Shown here: piece by piece, positions 8,842 to 17,301 of the stretch | How the letters are laid out: each line of letters begins with the position of its first letter | How positions within the stretch are numbered: position 1 is the stretch's first letter | Translations under genes and position numbers: made by a program | Assembly: GCA_024690605.1 (NCBI GenBank) | Contig: JAILOV010000031.1 | Location: 1 to 60,496 of the forward strand | Reading direction: 5' to 3' | DNA length: 60,496 bases | Source of the DNA: Lachnospiraceae bacterium | GTDB lineage: Bacteria; Bacillota; Clostridia; Lachnospirales; Lachnospiraceae | Notes under the pieces: generated by a model | What the model was told of the DNA's origin: nothing | The model's database searches: none | The model's input: the letters and a program-made list of their open reading frames with translations, nothing else

Positions 8842-9822
8842 ATGGGACAGACTTTTTCATTTACCTGGGAAGCACCGTTTATGGCCGGTCTGCAGGAGAC
8901 CCTCGGAGAATCGGCGATCCATGTGCTATCCCATCTTTCGTTTTTCGGTGAACAGATCTTTCTGATCTTTGCCGTCGGTCTGCTCTACTGGTGCATCGAC
9001 AAGGAGTTCGGCATCGCTGTCGGCCGGACGGTCCTGTTTGCCAATGTATGCAACACGATGATCAAGAACATCTTCGTGCGCAGACGTCCCTATTTTGATC
9101 ATGAAGGGATCCGGGTCTTCAGGCCCGTTGACAAGGACGCGGATATCATGGATATCGCCGCGCAGGGCTTTTCCTTTCCGAGCGGTCACGCGACAAATTC
9201 CTTCGCGACCATGGGGGCGATCGCGCATTACGGCGCTTCGGACCGCGGGAAACGGATCCTGTCCTTAAAGATCAGGCGCCTGATCCAGGCAGCCGTGCTT
9301 TTCCTGCCGTTTCTGGTCGGTTTCTCCCGCGTCGTCGTCGGCGTTCATTATCCGACGGATGTGATCTGCGGATGGGTGCTGGGCGTTGGGTGTGTTTTTC
9401 TGATCCCGTTCCTGCACAAACGGCTGGGTGACGGCCTCTTCACGATCGTGATCCTGCTGTTTGCGGCCTCCGGGTTTTTCTATTGTTCCAGTGACGATTA
9501 TTTCAGCAGCATGGGGCTGCTCCTCGGATTCTATGCGGCGATCTTTTTTGAGGCGCGTTTTGTTCGATTCAGCGGAACGAGGGAACCGGTCCGCTGCATC
9601 GTTCGGATCTTTTTCGGGGCCCTGCTGTTTTTTGTGATGAACAGGGTGATGAAACTTCCGTTTTCCGCGGATTTTCTTGATAACGGCAGTCTCGCTTCCC
9701 ATCTTGTACGCACGCTGCGTTATACGCTCGCGACATTTGTCGTGCTTGGGATTTATCCGATGGCTTTCGGCAGATTTCCGGGCATCTTCGGCGTCGATAA
9801 AAAGGAAAACTTGCAACCGTGA
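8842..9822 (+). CDS. PAP2-family membrane phosphatase
   Basis: 326 residues with the three PAP2 motifs: KNIFVRRRP (75-83), PSGH (S114-G-H116) and SR..H..D (S162, R163, H169, D173). It is an integral membrane enzyme with about eight hydrophobic segments, likely dephosphorylating a lipid phosphate such as undecaprenyl pyrophosphate or phosphatidate. The ribosome site AGGAGG supports the ATG. The C-terminal 100 residues add further membrane segments beyond the catalytic core. The topA promoter begins inside its last codons. Confidence 0.9.
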   Translation: MGQTFSFTWEAPFMAGLQETLGESAIHVLSHLSFFGEQIFLIFAVGLLYWCIDKEFGIAVGRTVLFANVCNTMIKNIFVRRRPYFDHEGIRVFRPVDKDADIMDIAAQGFSFPSGHATNSFATMGAIAHYGASDRGKRILSLKIRRLIQAAVLFLPFLVGFSRVVVGVHYPTDVICGWVLGVGCVFLIPFLHKRLGDGLFTIVILLFAASGFFYCSSDDYFSSMGLLLGFYAAIFFEARFVRFSGTREPVRCIVRIFFGALLFFVMNRVMKLPFSADFLDNGSLASHLVRTLRYTLATFVVLGIYPMAFGRFPGIFGVDKKENLQP

Positions 9823-9839
9823 AAGATTTGTTGTATAGT
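9811..9839 (+). promoter_or_regulatory. Sigma A promoter of topA-codY
   Basis: TTGCAA (9811-9816), 17-nt spacer, TATAGT (9834-9839). The -35 overlaps the end of the PAP2 coding region. The leader carries a small perfect hairpin (GCGGGT-GCG-ACCCGC, 9853-9867) before the topA ribosome site. Confidence 0.75.
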
Positions 9840-9907
9840 CCATTCTTTGAAAGCGGGTGCGACCCGCACAGGCTATCCTGAATCTTCGAAAAAGGACGGG
9901 TATTGTT

Positions 9908-11998
9908 ATGGCGGTAAAGAATCTGTTGATCGTTGAGTCGCCGACCAAGGTCAAGGCGATCAAGCGTTTTCTCGGTTCCAACTATGATGTGGCGGCAAGC
10001 CAGGGACATGTGCGCGATCTGCCGCGCTCGCAGATGGGCGTTGACGTGACGCACGACTTTGAACCCAAGTACATCACGATCCGCGGCAAGGGAGACCTCC
10101 TGGCGGATCTCAGAAAACGGGTCAAAAAGGCGGACCGGATCTATCTCGCGACTGACCCGGACCGCGAGGGCGAGGCGATCAGCTGGCATCTCACCAAGGC
10201 ATTAAAGCTGGACGAGATCGGCAAAAAGGTCGAGCGGATCACCTTTAACGAGATCACCAAAAAAGCGGTCAAGGACAGTTTTTCGCACGCGCGTGCGATC
10301 GATATGCATCTGGTGGACGCACAGCAGGCAAGACGCGTGCTGGATCGTCTTGTGGGCTATCAGATCTCGCCGCTTCTCTGGGCCAAGATCAAGCGCGGCC
10401 TTTCCGCCGGCCGTGTGCAGTCGGTGGCGCTGCGCATCATCTGCGACCGCGAGGAGGAGATCGCGGCCTTCATCCCCGAGGAATACTGGACACTGGATGC
10501 GATGCTCCTCGCACCGGGCGAGAAAAAGCCGATCGTCGCACACTACTACGGCGACGGAAACGGCAAGCGGGAATTAAAGAGCGAGGAGGAGACGAAAGCA
10601 CTCATTGCCTCTCTCAAAGGAAAGAAATATGTCGTCGAGGAAGTGAAAAAGGGCGAGCGGACCAAGAAGGCACCGCTTCCGTTCACGACTTCGACACTGC
10701 AGCAGGAAGCTTCAAAATCCCTGAATTTCGGCACGCAGAAGACCATGCGGATCGCACAGCAGCTTTATGAGGGTGTGGATCTCAAGGGCCGCGGGACGGT
10801 CGGACTGATCACCTATCTCCGTACAGATTCGACACGTGTCTCCGATGAAGCCAAAGCCGCTGCCGCAGATTATATCCGGGAGAATTTCGGCGCGGATAAT
10901 CTCGCCGAGGGCGTCAAGGAAGCGAAGTCGGGCGCGAAGATCCAGGATGCACATGAAGCGATCCGCCCCGCGGATGTGACGATCACGCCGGTCATGGTCA
11001 AGGATGAGCTTTCCCGCGAGCAGTTCAGGCTCTATCAGCTGATCTGGCGCAGGTTCATGGCTTCTCAGATGGCTGCGGCCCGCTATGAGACGACCACGGT
11101 GAAGATCGCCGCTGGGGATGCGCGGTTTACGCTGTCTGCATCCCGCACGGTCTTTGACGGCTTCCTTAATGTCTATACGGATGAGGAAGACCGGATCGAG
11201 AAGCAGACGCTGTCCAGGAGCCTGGAAAAGGGCGCGGTCCTGAAACTGGAAAGTTTTGAGGACAAACAGCATTTCGCCACTGGCCCCGCGCATTATACGG
11301 AGGCTTCTCTCGTGCATGACCTGGAGGCGCTGGGGATCGGCAGACCTTCCACCTATGCGCCCACGATCTCCACGATCATGGCACGTCACTATATCACCCG
11401 TGAAGGCAAGAACCTTTATGTGACGGAGCTGGGAGAAGCGGTCAACCGGATGATGAAGGAAGCGTTCCCTTCGATCGTCGACGTCAACTTCACCGCCAAT
11501 ATGGAGAAGCTTCTGGACGGCGTGGAAGAGGGGAGCGTGCGCTGGAAGACGATCGTTGAGAACTTCTGGCCGGATCTGGATGAAGCCATCAAAAAGGCGG
11601 AAAAGGAGCTGGAACAGGTGACGATCGCGGATGAGGAATCCGAGGAGGTCTGTGAGAAATGCGGCAGGCACATGGTGATCAAATACGGTCCCCACGGAAA
11701 ATTCCTCGCGTGCCCCGGCTTCCCGGAATGCCGCAACACCAAACCGTATTTTGAAAAGATCGGCGTCGCCTGTCCGAAATGCGGCAAGGATATCGTCCGC
11801 AAGAAAACGCGCAAGGGCCGTGTCTACTATGGCTGTGTCGACAACCCGAACTGTGATTTCATGAGCTGGCAGAAGCCTTCCGCAACGCCCTGCCCGCAGT
11901 GCGCTTCCCTCATGGTCGAGCGGGGGAACAAGCTTTCCTGCACCAACACCGAGTGCGGCTATGTTACGGAGAAGCCCAAGGACGAGGAAGACGCATGA
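9908..11998 (+). CDS. topA: DNA topoisomerase I
   Basis: 696 residues. The type IA relaxing enzyme has an N-terminal Toprim domain (LLIVESPTKVKAIKRFLG, E10; DPDREGEAISWH at about 83-94) and the catalytic tyrosine Y303 in ITYLRTDSTR. Three C4 zinc ribbons follow from about residue 581 (CEKCG..CPGFPEC, CPKCG..CVDNPNC, CPQC..CTNTEC). The frame extends upstream to 9857, but MAVKNLL at 9908 follows a ribosome site and matches the family N-terminus. The stop overlaps the codY ATG (ATGA). Confidence 0.97.
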   Translation: MAVKNLLIVESPTKVKAIKRFLGSNYDVAASQGHVRDLPRSQMGVDVTHDFEPKYITIRGKGDLLADLRKRVKKADRIYLATDPDREGEAISWHLTKALKLDEIGKKVERITFNEITKKAVKDSFSHARAIDMHLVDAQQARRVLDRLVGYQISPLLWAKIKRGLSAGRVQSVALRIICDREEEIAAFIPEEYWTLDAMLLAPGEKKPIVAHYYGDGNGKRELKSEEETKALIASLKGKKYVVEEVKKGERTKKAPLPFTTSTLQQEASKSLNFGTQKTMRIAQQLYEGVDLKGRGTVGLITYLRTDSTRVSDEAKAAAADYIRENFGADNLAEGVKEAKSGAKIQDAHEAIRPADVTITPVMVKDELSREQFRLYQLIWRRFMASQMAAARYETTTVKIAAGDARFTLSASRTVFDGFLNVYTDEEDRIEKQTLSRSLEKGAVLKLESFEDKQHFATGPAHYTEASLVHDLEALGIGRPSTYAPTISTIMARHYITREGKNLYVTELGEAVNRMMKEAFPSIVDVNFTANMEKLLDGVEEGSVRWKTIVENFWPDLDEAIKKAEKELEQVTIADEESEEVCEKCGRHMVIKYGPHGKFLACPGFPECRNTKPYFEKIGVACPKCGKDIVRKKTRKGRVYYGCVDNPNCDFMSWQKPSATPCPQCASLMVERGNKLSCTNTECGYVTEKPKDEEDA

Positions 11999-12786
11999 GC
12001 AGTGTGGAACTTCTGGACAAGACACGCCGGATCGGCCGTCTGCTTCATGAGGTCAATGACGGCAAGGTCGTGTTCAATGATATCTGCCGGATCCTGTCGG
12101 ACACCCTCTTGTCCGATATCCTGGTCGTGTCAAGAAAGGGCAAGCTTCTCGGGATCGGTGAGATCGACAGGGTTCCCCGGATCGAGGAACTCATCCCTTC
12201 CGAGGTCGGTGTGTTCATCGATCCGCTTTTGAACGAGCGTTTTCTCTCCGTGCTCTCCACCAAGGAAAATGTCAATCTGGAGACCCTCGGTTTTACGAAC
12301 ATCGATACAAAGCGCTATACCGCGATCGCCGCGCCGGTTGAGATCGCCGGTGACCGCCTCGGCACGATCTTTATCTACAAGATCGATGAGGCCTATGAGA
12401 TCGACGATATCATTCTGTGCGAATATGCGACGACGGTCGTGGGCCTGGAGATGCTGCGCGCGGAGAGCGAGGAGAACGCGGAAGAGGAGCGCAAGCATCA
12501 GGTCATGGAATCTGCCATCAAGACGCTTTCCTATTCCGAGATGGAGGCGATCGTTGAGATCTTCGAGGAGCTTACGGACGGCGAAGGCGTGCTCGTCGCG
12601 AGCCGTGTCGCTGACCGTGTGGGGATCACCCGAAGCGTCATCGTCAATGCGCTCCGGAAATTTGAAAGTGCCGGCGTGATCGAGACCAGATCCTCGGGCA
12701 TGAAGGGCACCTATATCAAGGTTCTCAATGATGTCGCCTTTGCGGAGACGAAGAAGCTGAAAACACAGCTGAAAAAACGCCAGTGA
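11995..12786 (+). CDS. codY: GTP/branched-chain amino acid-sensing global regulator CodY
   Basis: 263 residues, normal for CodY. The N-terminal GAF-type ligand domain (to about 155) is followed by a linker helix and a C-terminal winged HTH (SRVADRVGITRSVIVNALRK, about 203-222). It represses or activates nutrient-response genes, often including motility, when GTP and isoleucine are abundant. An upstream extension of the frame overlaps topA and is discarded in favour of the ATGA-coupled start. topA and codY directly upstream of the fla cluster is the conserved Firmicutes arrangement. Confidence 0.97.
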   Translation: MSSVELLDKTRRIGRLLHEVNDGKVVFNDICRILSDTLLSDILVVSRKGKLLGIGEIDRVPRIEELIPSEVGVFIDPLLNERFLSVLSTKENVNLETLGFTNIDTKRYTAIAAPVEIAGDRLGTIFIYKIDEAYEIDDIILCEYATTVVGLEMLRAESEENAEEERKHQVMESAIKTLSYSEMEAIVEIFEELTDGEGVLVASRVADRVGITRSVIVNALRKFESAGVIETRSSGMKGTYIKVLNDVAFAETKKLKTQLKKRQ

Positions 12787-12804
12787 CGTCCGAAGAGGAG
12801 CGCC

Positions 12805-14289
12805 ATGCTGTTTAATTCCGTTTCCTTTCTCATCTTTTTTCCCGTCGTCGTGATCATCTATGCGTTGATCCCGCGAAAGCTTCGTGCCGTCTGGCTTCTG
12901 ATCGCAAGCTATTATTTCTACATGAGCTGGAACGCGAAATACGCGATCCTGATCTTCATCTCCACGCTGGTCACCTGGGCCGGCGCGCTGTTTCTGGATA
13001 AGACGCGGGCGATCTTTGAGCGGAAACTCGCACTCATCGCGGTCTTTGCGGTCAATCTGGGCATTCTTTTTTTATTTAAATATTATGACTTTGCGGTCGC
13101 CACGCTGAACCGCGCGCTTTCCCTGGTCCACGTGGCTCCCGTCGACGCGGCGCTTCATGTGCTCCTGCCTGTCGGCATCTCGTTTTACACCTTTCAGGCT
13201 CTCGGATACTGCGTGGATGTCTATCGCGGCGACATGCGCGCCGAGAGGAACCTCCTGCGCTATGCGCTGTTTGTCTCCTTTTTTCCGCAGCTCGTCGCCG
13301 GCCCCATCGAGCGCTCCCAAAACCTCCTGACACAGATTAACGATATTGAAAACAAAAATATATATAATTACGATGATATCGTCTCCGGACTCGCGCTGAT
13401 GCTCTGGGGACTTTTTCAAAAAGTTGTGATCGCCGACCGGATCGCGATCGTTGCCGATACGGTCTTCGGATCCCCCTGGAGATACGGCGCCACAGCGCTC
13501 ATTCTCGGCGCCTGCGCGTTTTCCGTTCAGATCTACTGCGATTTCGGCGCTTATTCCAATATTGCCGTGGGAGCCGCGCGCGTCATGGGCTTTCGCCTCA
13601 TGAACAATTTTGACACGCCGTATTTCGCGACGGGCATTTCCGATTTCTGGCGCCGTTGGCACATTTCCCTTTCCACCTGGTTCCGGGATTATCTGTATAT
13701 CCCGCTGGGCGGCAACCGCAAGGGGAGGGTTCGCCGTTATCTCAATCTCCTCATCACGTTCCTGGTCAGCGGGCTGTGGCACGGAGCTGCCTGGACTTTT
13801 GTCGCATGGGGCGGGCTGCACGGCATCCTGCAGATCCTGGAGGATCTTCTGAAAAAGCCTTTCGGACGTCTGGAGGCACTTCTTCACGTCAATGTCACGG
13901 CGAAGAGCCGCAAGCTCCTGCGGATGGCATGCACCTTTGCTCTCGTCACGCTGGCATGGATCTTCTTCCGTGCGGAGAGTCTGACGGATGCCGTGAGTTT
14001 CATCCGGCGGATGTTTACGCACATCGATCCGTGGAATCTGTTCAATGGGAGTGTTTACACGCTGGGACTTGACCATTTTGAGGCACATGTGCTGTTTGCC
14101 GCGCTGATCCTGCTCTTGATGGTCGATCTGCTCCGCTATTTCCGGAAAGAGGAACTGTGGGATCTCCTTGTCCGGCAGAATCTCTGGTTTCGCTGGGGAG
14201 TCATGCTCGCACTTCTCCTGGGAATCCTGGTTTACGGTGTTTACGGAGCGCAGTTCGATTCGGCACAGTTTATCTATTTCCGGTTTTAG
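12805..14289 (+). CDS. MBOAT-family O-acyltransferase (AlgI/DltB-like)
   Basis: 494 residues, polytopic. Family landmarks are SFFPQLVAGPIERS, FWRRWHISLSTWFRDYLY and SGLWHGAAWT with the catalytic histidine H326. These enzymes pass an acyl group, usually acetyl, across the membrane onto a cell-surface glycan, working with a periplasmic/extracytoplasmic SGNH partner, which is the next gene here. The ribosome site is GGAG. Its A+T-rich patch near 13320-13370 is local. The pair sits between codY and flgB, where B. subtilis has nothing. The glycan target cannot be read from the sequence. Confidence 0.93.
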   Translation: MLFNSVSFLIFFPVVVIIYALIPRKLRAVWLLIASYYFYMSWNAKYAILIFISTLVTWAGALFLDKTRAIFERKLALIAVFAVNLGILFLFKYYDFAVATLNRALSLVHVAPVDAALHVLLPVGISFYTFQALGYCVDVYRGDMRAERNLLRYALFVSFFPQLVAGPIERSQNLLTQINDIENKNIYNYDDIVSGLALMLWGLFQKVVIADRIAIVADTVFGSPWRYGATALILGACAFSVQIYCDFGAYSNIAVGAARVMGFRLMNNFDTPYFATGISDFWRRWHISLSTWFRDYLYIPLGGNRKGRVRRYLNLLITFLVSGLWHGAAWTFVAWGGLHGILQILEDLLKKPFGRLEALLHVNVTAKSRKLLRMACTFALVTLAWIFFRAESLTDAVSFIRRMFTHIDPWNLFNGSVYTLGLDHFEAHVLFAALILLLMVDLLRYFRKEELWDLLVRQNLWFRWGVMLALLLGILVYGVYGAQFDSAQFIYFRF

Positions 14290-14301
14290 GCGGTGCACGG
14301 G

Positions 14302-15714
14302 ATGAAGGAAACGACGAAAAAGGTGATCCGGACAGCAGTCTTTATCGCGCTCGCATCAGCGGTGATCGCGGGAAGCTATCGCGTGCTTTCCTGGAAGGAC
14401 ACCATGGGATCCTATGTCTCCAGTGCTCAGCAGCTCTATGCGACGAAAAAGGATCTCATCGACGTGCTGTTTGTCGGGAGCAGCCACTGCTATGCGGGCG
14501 TCAATCCCGATATGCTCTGGCGGGATCACGGGATTGCGGCATTTGATATGGCGATCTCCGGACAGGATCGCGATTCCGCGATCCATTACATCAAAGAGGC
14601 ATTGAAGACGCAGTCGCCGTCGGTCGTGGTCGTGGATCTGCTCGCGACGCTCTATGATGAGGGGGTTGAGAGCAATACCTGGCGGAATGTCCTCTCCATG
14701 CGCACGTCGCCCAACCAGATCGATCTGGCGCGTGCCGAGGCGCAGGACGATGACAGGGCGCGCAAAGACTATGTCCTCAAGTGGCCGATCGTGCACACGC
14801 GTTACAGAGAGCTCGCCGCGCATGATTTTGTGCAGAATCCCTACAGTCTTTACGGGCGGGGGTATTGCTACCGGTTTGCCGCGGAACCCTATCTGCACGA
14901 TGTGCAGCTTGATGAGATCACGGAGGCGGAGCCGGTATCCGACGCCAATCTGCGATGGTTTGCCGAGCTTGACGCGCTTGCGGAAAAAGAGGGTTTCTCC
15001 CTCGTATATCTGCAGATCCCGCATGAGGTGGTCCCCGAGGAGAAGAGGATCTATAACGGCGTGCTCGCCTATCTGACGGATGCCGGTCAGACACTCCTGA
15101 CAGCCGATGAACTCATCGGCATGGCGCAGCTGAACACGGCCACCGACTATATGGATCAGGGGCATCTGAACGCGGCGGGCGGCGAGAAGCTGACCGGCGT
15201 GCTGGGGGCGTGGCTGATCGAGCATTACGCGCCGGCAGATCACCGCGGAGATCCCGCCTATCACCAGTGGGACGAGAGCCTTGCCTATGCGGAGCACCTT
15301 TACCTGGAGGATAAGCTGTCCAAGATTGACGGCCCCGCCGCATGGTTTTCCGGGATCGCCGGTGTCGATGATCTGGTGGTCGTGCTGGTCCTGAGCGGTG
15401 ACTACGGCGCTTCGGAATTTGATCTGCCGAAGGCGGTGTCGCAGATCGGCGTACGGGAGGCGTTCTTTGAAAACGGCGGCTGTGTCGTGATCGATGACGG
15501 CGCCCTCGCCGGTTTTCTCACCCCCGCGAAGGCGGAGGATCTCACGCTCGACATCGATGCGCTGCACACGCTGCATATCGAACCGGCGACGGACAGTGAG
15601 CTGTCCTATTCCGTGAACATGGACGGACAGGAACAGTTTAACGCCTTCGACGGACTCGGTGTCGTGATCTATGACAGAGTGCTCGAAAGGATCATTGCCA
15701 ACAGGGCGTTCTGA
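14302..15714 (+). CDS. Membrane-anchored SGNH-type acyltransferase partner of the MBOAT protein, with a PANDER/ILEI-like tail
   Basis: 470 residues. An N-terminal membrane anchor (about 9-27) is followed by an SGNH/AlgJ-DltD-like domain: block I VLFVGSSHCYAG (S60/S61) and block V D285-Q-G-H288-LNAAGG. The C-terminal ~140 residues read like the bacterial ILEI/PANDER-type domain (DLVVVLVLSGDYGA ... GGCVVIDDG ... FDGLGVVIYDR); this is inferred from pattern only. A GTG at 14293 is possible, but the ATG at 14302 has AGGCGG at better spacing. It follows the MBOAT gene by 12 nt and likely transfers the exported acyl group to an extracellular glycan. Confidence 0.8.
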   Translation: MKETTKKVIRTAVFIALASAVIAGSYRVLSWKDTMGSYVSSAQQLYATKKDLIDVLFVGSSHCYAGVNPDMLWRDHGIAAFDMAISGQDRDSAIHYIKEALKTQSPSVVVVDLLATLYDEGVESNTWRNVLSMRTSPNQIDLARAEAQDDDRARKDYVLKWPIVHTRYRELAAHDFVQNPYSLYGRGYCYRFAAEPYLHDVQLDEITEAEPVSDANLRWFAELDALAEKEGFSLVYLQIPHEVVPEEKRIYNGVLAYLTDAGQTLLTADELIGMAQLNTATDYMDQGHLNAAGGEKLTGVLGAWLIEHYAPADHRGDPAYHQWDESLAYAEHLYLEDKLSKIDGPAAWFSGIAGVDDLVVVLVLSGDYGASEFDLPKAVSQIGVREAFFENGGCVVIDDGALAGFLTPAKAEDLTLDIDALHTLHIEPATDSELSYSVNMDGQEQFNAFDGLGVVIYDRVLERIIANRAF

Positions 15715-15749
15715 TATTGACGGAATTTATGTTCTTTCTTTTCGACGGT

Positions 15750-15776
15750 TAAGATCCCGTGTTTTTTTGCCGATAA
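15750..15776 (+). promoter_or_regulatory. Sigma28 (SigD/FliA)-type promoter upstream of the flgB region
   Basis: TAAG (15750-15753), 15-nt spacer, GCCGATAA (15769-15776), close to the sigma28 consensus TAAA-N15-GCCGATAA/T. Predicted start is near 15783. An intrinsic terminator at 15871-15904 lies between it and flgB. sigD is encoded in this same cluster. Confidence 0.65.
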
Positions 15777-15792
15777 TAGTTCAAATATGATA

Positions 15793-15830
15793 AGCGCAAC
15801 GGATGGCAGTCAGTGAGCGCAACGGATGGC
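15793..15830 (+). repeat. Two direct copies of a 15-mer in the flgB leader
   Basis: AGCGCAACGGATGGC occurs at 15793-15807 and 15816-15830, a 23-nt period. It lies just downstream of the predicted sigma28 start. It could be a paired regulator site or part of a folded leader RNA. Confidence 0.7.
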
Positions 15831-15864
15831 GGCGGGCGTCTGCAGGGATCGCGGGCGGAACTGT

Positions 15865-15904
15865 CGATAAACGGATTTATCGCGTGATAGATCCGTATTT
15901 TTTT
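15865..15904 (+). terminator. Intrinsic terminator overlapping an alternative hairpin (possible attenuator)
   Basis: The terminator stem ACGGAT-T-TATC (15871-15881) pairs with GATA-G-ATCCGT (15886-15896) and is followed by seven T. An alternative perfect 7-bp hairpin, CGATAAA (15865-15871) with TTTATCG (15876-15882), uses the same left arm, so the two folds exclude each other. It either ends the upstream acylation transcript or regulates read-through of the sigma28 transcript into flgB. Confidence 0.65.
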
Positions 15905-15953
15905 ACGATAAAACAAAAACCACTAGATATTGTATTTTTTTATCCAAATACTC

Positions 15954-15982
15954 TTGTATTTTGTACTGAAAACGAATAAACT
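15954..15982 (+). promoter_or_regulatory. Sigma A promoter of the flgB operon
   Basis: TTGTAT (15954-15959), 17-nt spacer, TAAACT (15977-15982). Predicted start near 15989, about 28 nt before flgB and beyond the upstream terminator. Confidence 0.65.
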
Positions 15983-16016
15983 ATATTTCGGTGTGAGCCG
16001 GAGGAAAGGAGAGGAC

Positions 16017-16412
16017 ATGATCAATTCCAATGCCTATGATTACATCAACATCCTGGACAGGACCGCGGACGCGTCCTGGACGAGGAATGAGGTCATCGGC
16101 AACAACATCGCCAATGTCAACACACCGGGTTACAAGCGGCAGGACATTGATTTCGAGACGCAGCTGCGGCAGTCGCTCGGCGACTCGCGCTACATCTCGA
16201 TGGACACCAAGGTGCGCAATTCCTTAAAGGATGACCTGCGCCCGCGTCTCTACTATGACCACATCAACTATTCCTACCGTCTTGACGGCAACAATGTGGA
16301 CATCGACACGGAGAACATGGAGCTCGCGGCCAACCAGCTCAAGTATCAGGGGATCATCGCCGGGATCAAGAGCGAGTTCAACAACCTGCAGTCCGTGATG
16401 AAGAGCACCTGA
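16017..16412 (+). CDS. flgB: Flagellar basal-body proximal rod protein FlgB
   Basis: 131 residues, the usual FlgB length. The N-terminal rod signature NEVIGNNIANVNTPGYKR is at about 25-42. An upstream extension of the frame adds an unlikely hydrophobic leader; the ATG at 16017 follows AAAGGAGAGG and gives the family N-terminus. It is the first gene of the fla cluster, 28 nt before flgC, and forms the proximal rod with FlgC and FliE. Confidence 0.96.
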   Translation: MINSNAYDYINILDRTADASWTRNEVIGNNIANVNTPGYKRQDIDFETQLRQSLGDSRYISMDTKVRNSLKDDLRPRLYYDHINYSYRLDGNNVDIDTENMELAANQLKYQGIIAGIKSEFNNLQSVMKST

Positions 16413-16439
16413 TAAGCGGGATTTCGTAAGGAGGGTATC

Positions 16440-16889
16440 ATGAGCATATTCAATTCCTTTAATATCAATTCATCCGGCATGACCGCGGAGCGTTTCCGCA
16501 TGGACATCATCGCCGAGAACATTGCCAACGCGAACACGACGCGCACCGAGGACGGAACGCCCTATGTGCGCAAGGTGGTGACCTTTCAGGAGAAGCAGAG
16601 CAACACGCCGTTTTCGCGCATTCTGCACTTGAAGACCGACAGCTATTCCGGAAAGGGAGTCCGGGTCTCTACCGTGCAGGACGACACCTGGACACAGCCC
16701 AACATGGTCTATGACCCGTCGCATCCCGACGCCGACGAGAACGGCTATGTGACCTATCCCAATGTGAACACGATCACGGAGATGACCAACCTGATCGATG
16801 CCAGCCGCGGCTATGAAGCCAACGCGACGGCGTTCAACGCCTCCAAGTCCATCGCAACGCAGGGCCTGCAGCTGGGACAGGGCGGTTGA
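16440..16889 (+). CDS. flgC: Flagellar basal-body rod protein FlgC
   Basis: 149 residues. The N-terminal motif MDIIAENIANANTTRTEDG and the C-terminal LIDASRGYEANATAFNASK are typical of rod proteins. The ribosome site is AAGGAGGG. It forms the proximal rod on FliE/FlgB. Confidence 0.97.
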   Translation: MSIFNSFNINSSGMTAERFRMDIIAENIANANTTRTEDGTPYVRKVVTFQEKQSNTPFSRILHLKTDSYSGKGVRVSTVQDDTWTQPNMVYDPSHPDADENGYVTYPNVNTITEMTNLIDASRGYEANATAFNASKSIATQGLQLGQGG

Positions 16890-16936
16890 TAGACGGCACA
16901 GAGGGCGCACATTCTCGATAACGGAGGGCATGTGAG

Positions 16937-17278
16937 ATGGCGGATATTCTGATCGACAGTCTGCGCAATGTCCGGGCAAGGGACATCCGCAGCGCGGAAA
17001 AAGCATACAACGAGAAGCCGTATTCGATCTTCGATACGGACAACGGAGACTACACCTTTCAGGATCTGCTGACAAAGGCGGTCGACAATATCAACACGAC
17101 CAACGCCTATCTGTCGGACGCGGAAAATGAGGAGATCAAGTGGGCACTGGGACAGACCAACAACACGCATGATCTGTCCGTCGCACTGCAGAAGGCCTCC
17201 ACGGCGCTGCAGTACACCGTGGCGATCCGCGATCGCGTGATGCAGGCATATAACCAGATCATGCAGATGCAGGTATAA
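16937..17278 (+). CDS. fliE: Flagellar hook-basal body complex protein FliE
   Basis: 113 residues. It ends with the family's C-terminal helix (ALQYTVAIRDRVMQAYNQIM). FliE links the MS ring to the rod. GGAGGG is 8 nt upstream of the ATG. It lies in the canonical position between flgC and fliF. Confidence 0.93.
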   Translation: MADILIDSLRNVRARDIRSAEKAYNEKPYSIFDTDNGDYTFQDLLTKAVDNINTTNAYLSDAENEEIKWALGQTNNTHDLSVALQKASTALQYTVAIRDRVMQAYNQIMQMQV

Positions 17279-17301
17279 CGCACTAAAAACGGGAGGAGAA
17301 G

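Noticed and set aside
9857..9907. Upstream start for topA
   Set aside because: The extra 17 residues are not family-like; 9908 has a ribosome site and the conserved N-terminus.
13072..14298. 408-codon minus-strand frame opposite the MBOAT gene
   Set aside because: The plus strand encodes an unmistakable MBOAT protein with all motifs; the reverse frame is a shadow.
15793..15830. CRISPR-like repeat
   Set aside because: Only two copies, too short, an 8-nt interval and no cas genes.
15777..15870. c-di-GMP-I (GEMM) riboswitch before flgB, as known in Clostridioides difficile
   Set aside because: The conserved GEMM-I segments are not present in the leader; the terminator and alternative hairpin are real but the aptamer is not recognisable.
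15863..15870. Second GTCGATAA sigma28 -10 element
   Set aside because: No TAAA/TAAG at the required distance upstream; these bases belong to the alternative hairpin.
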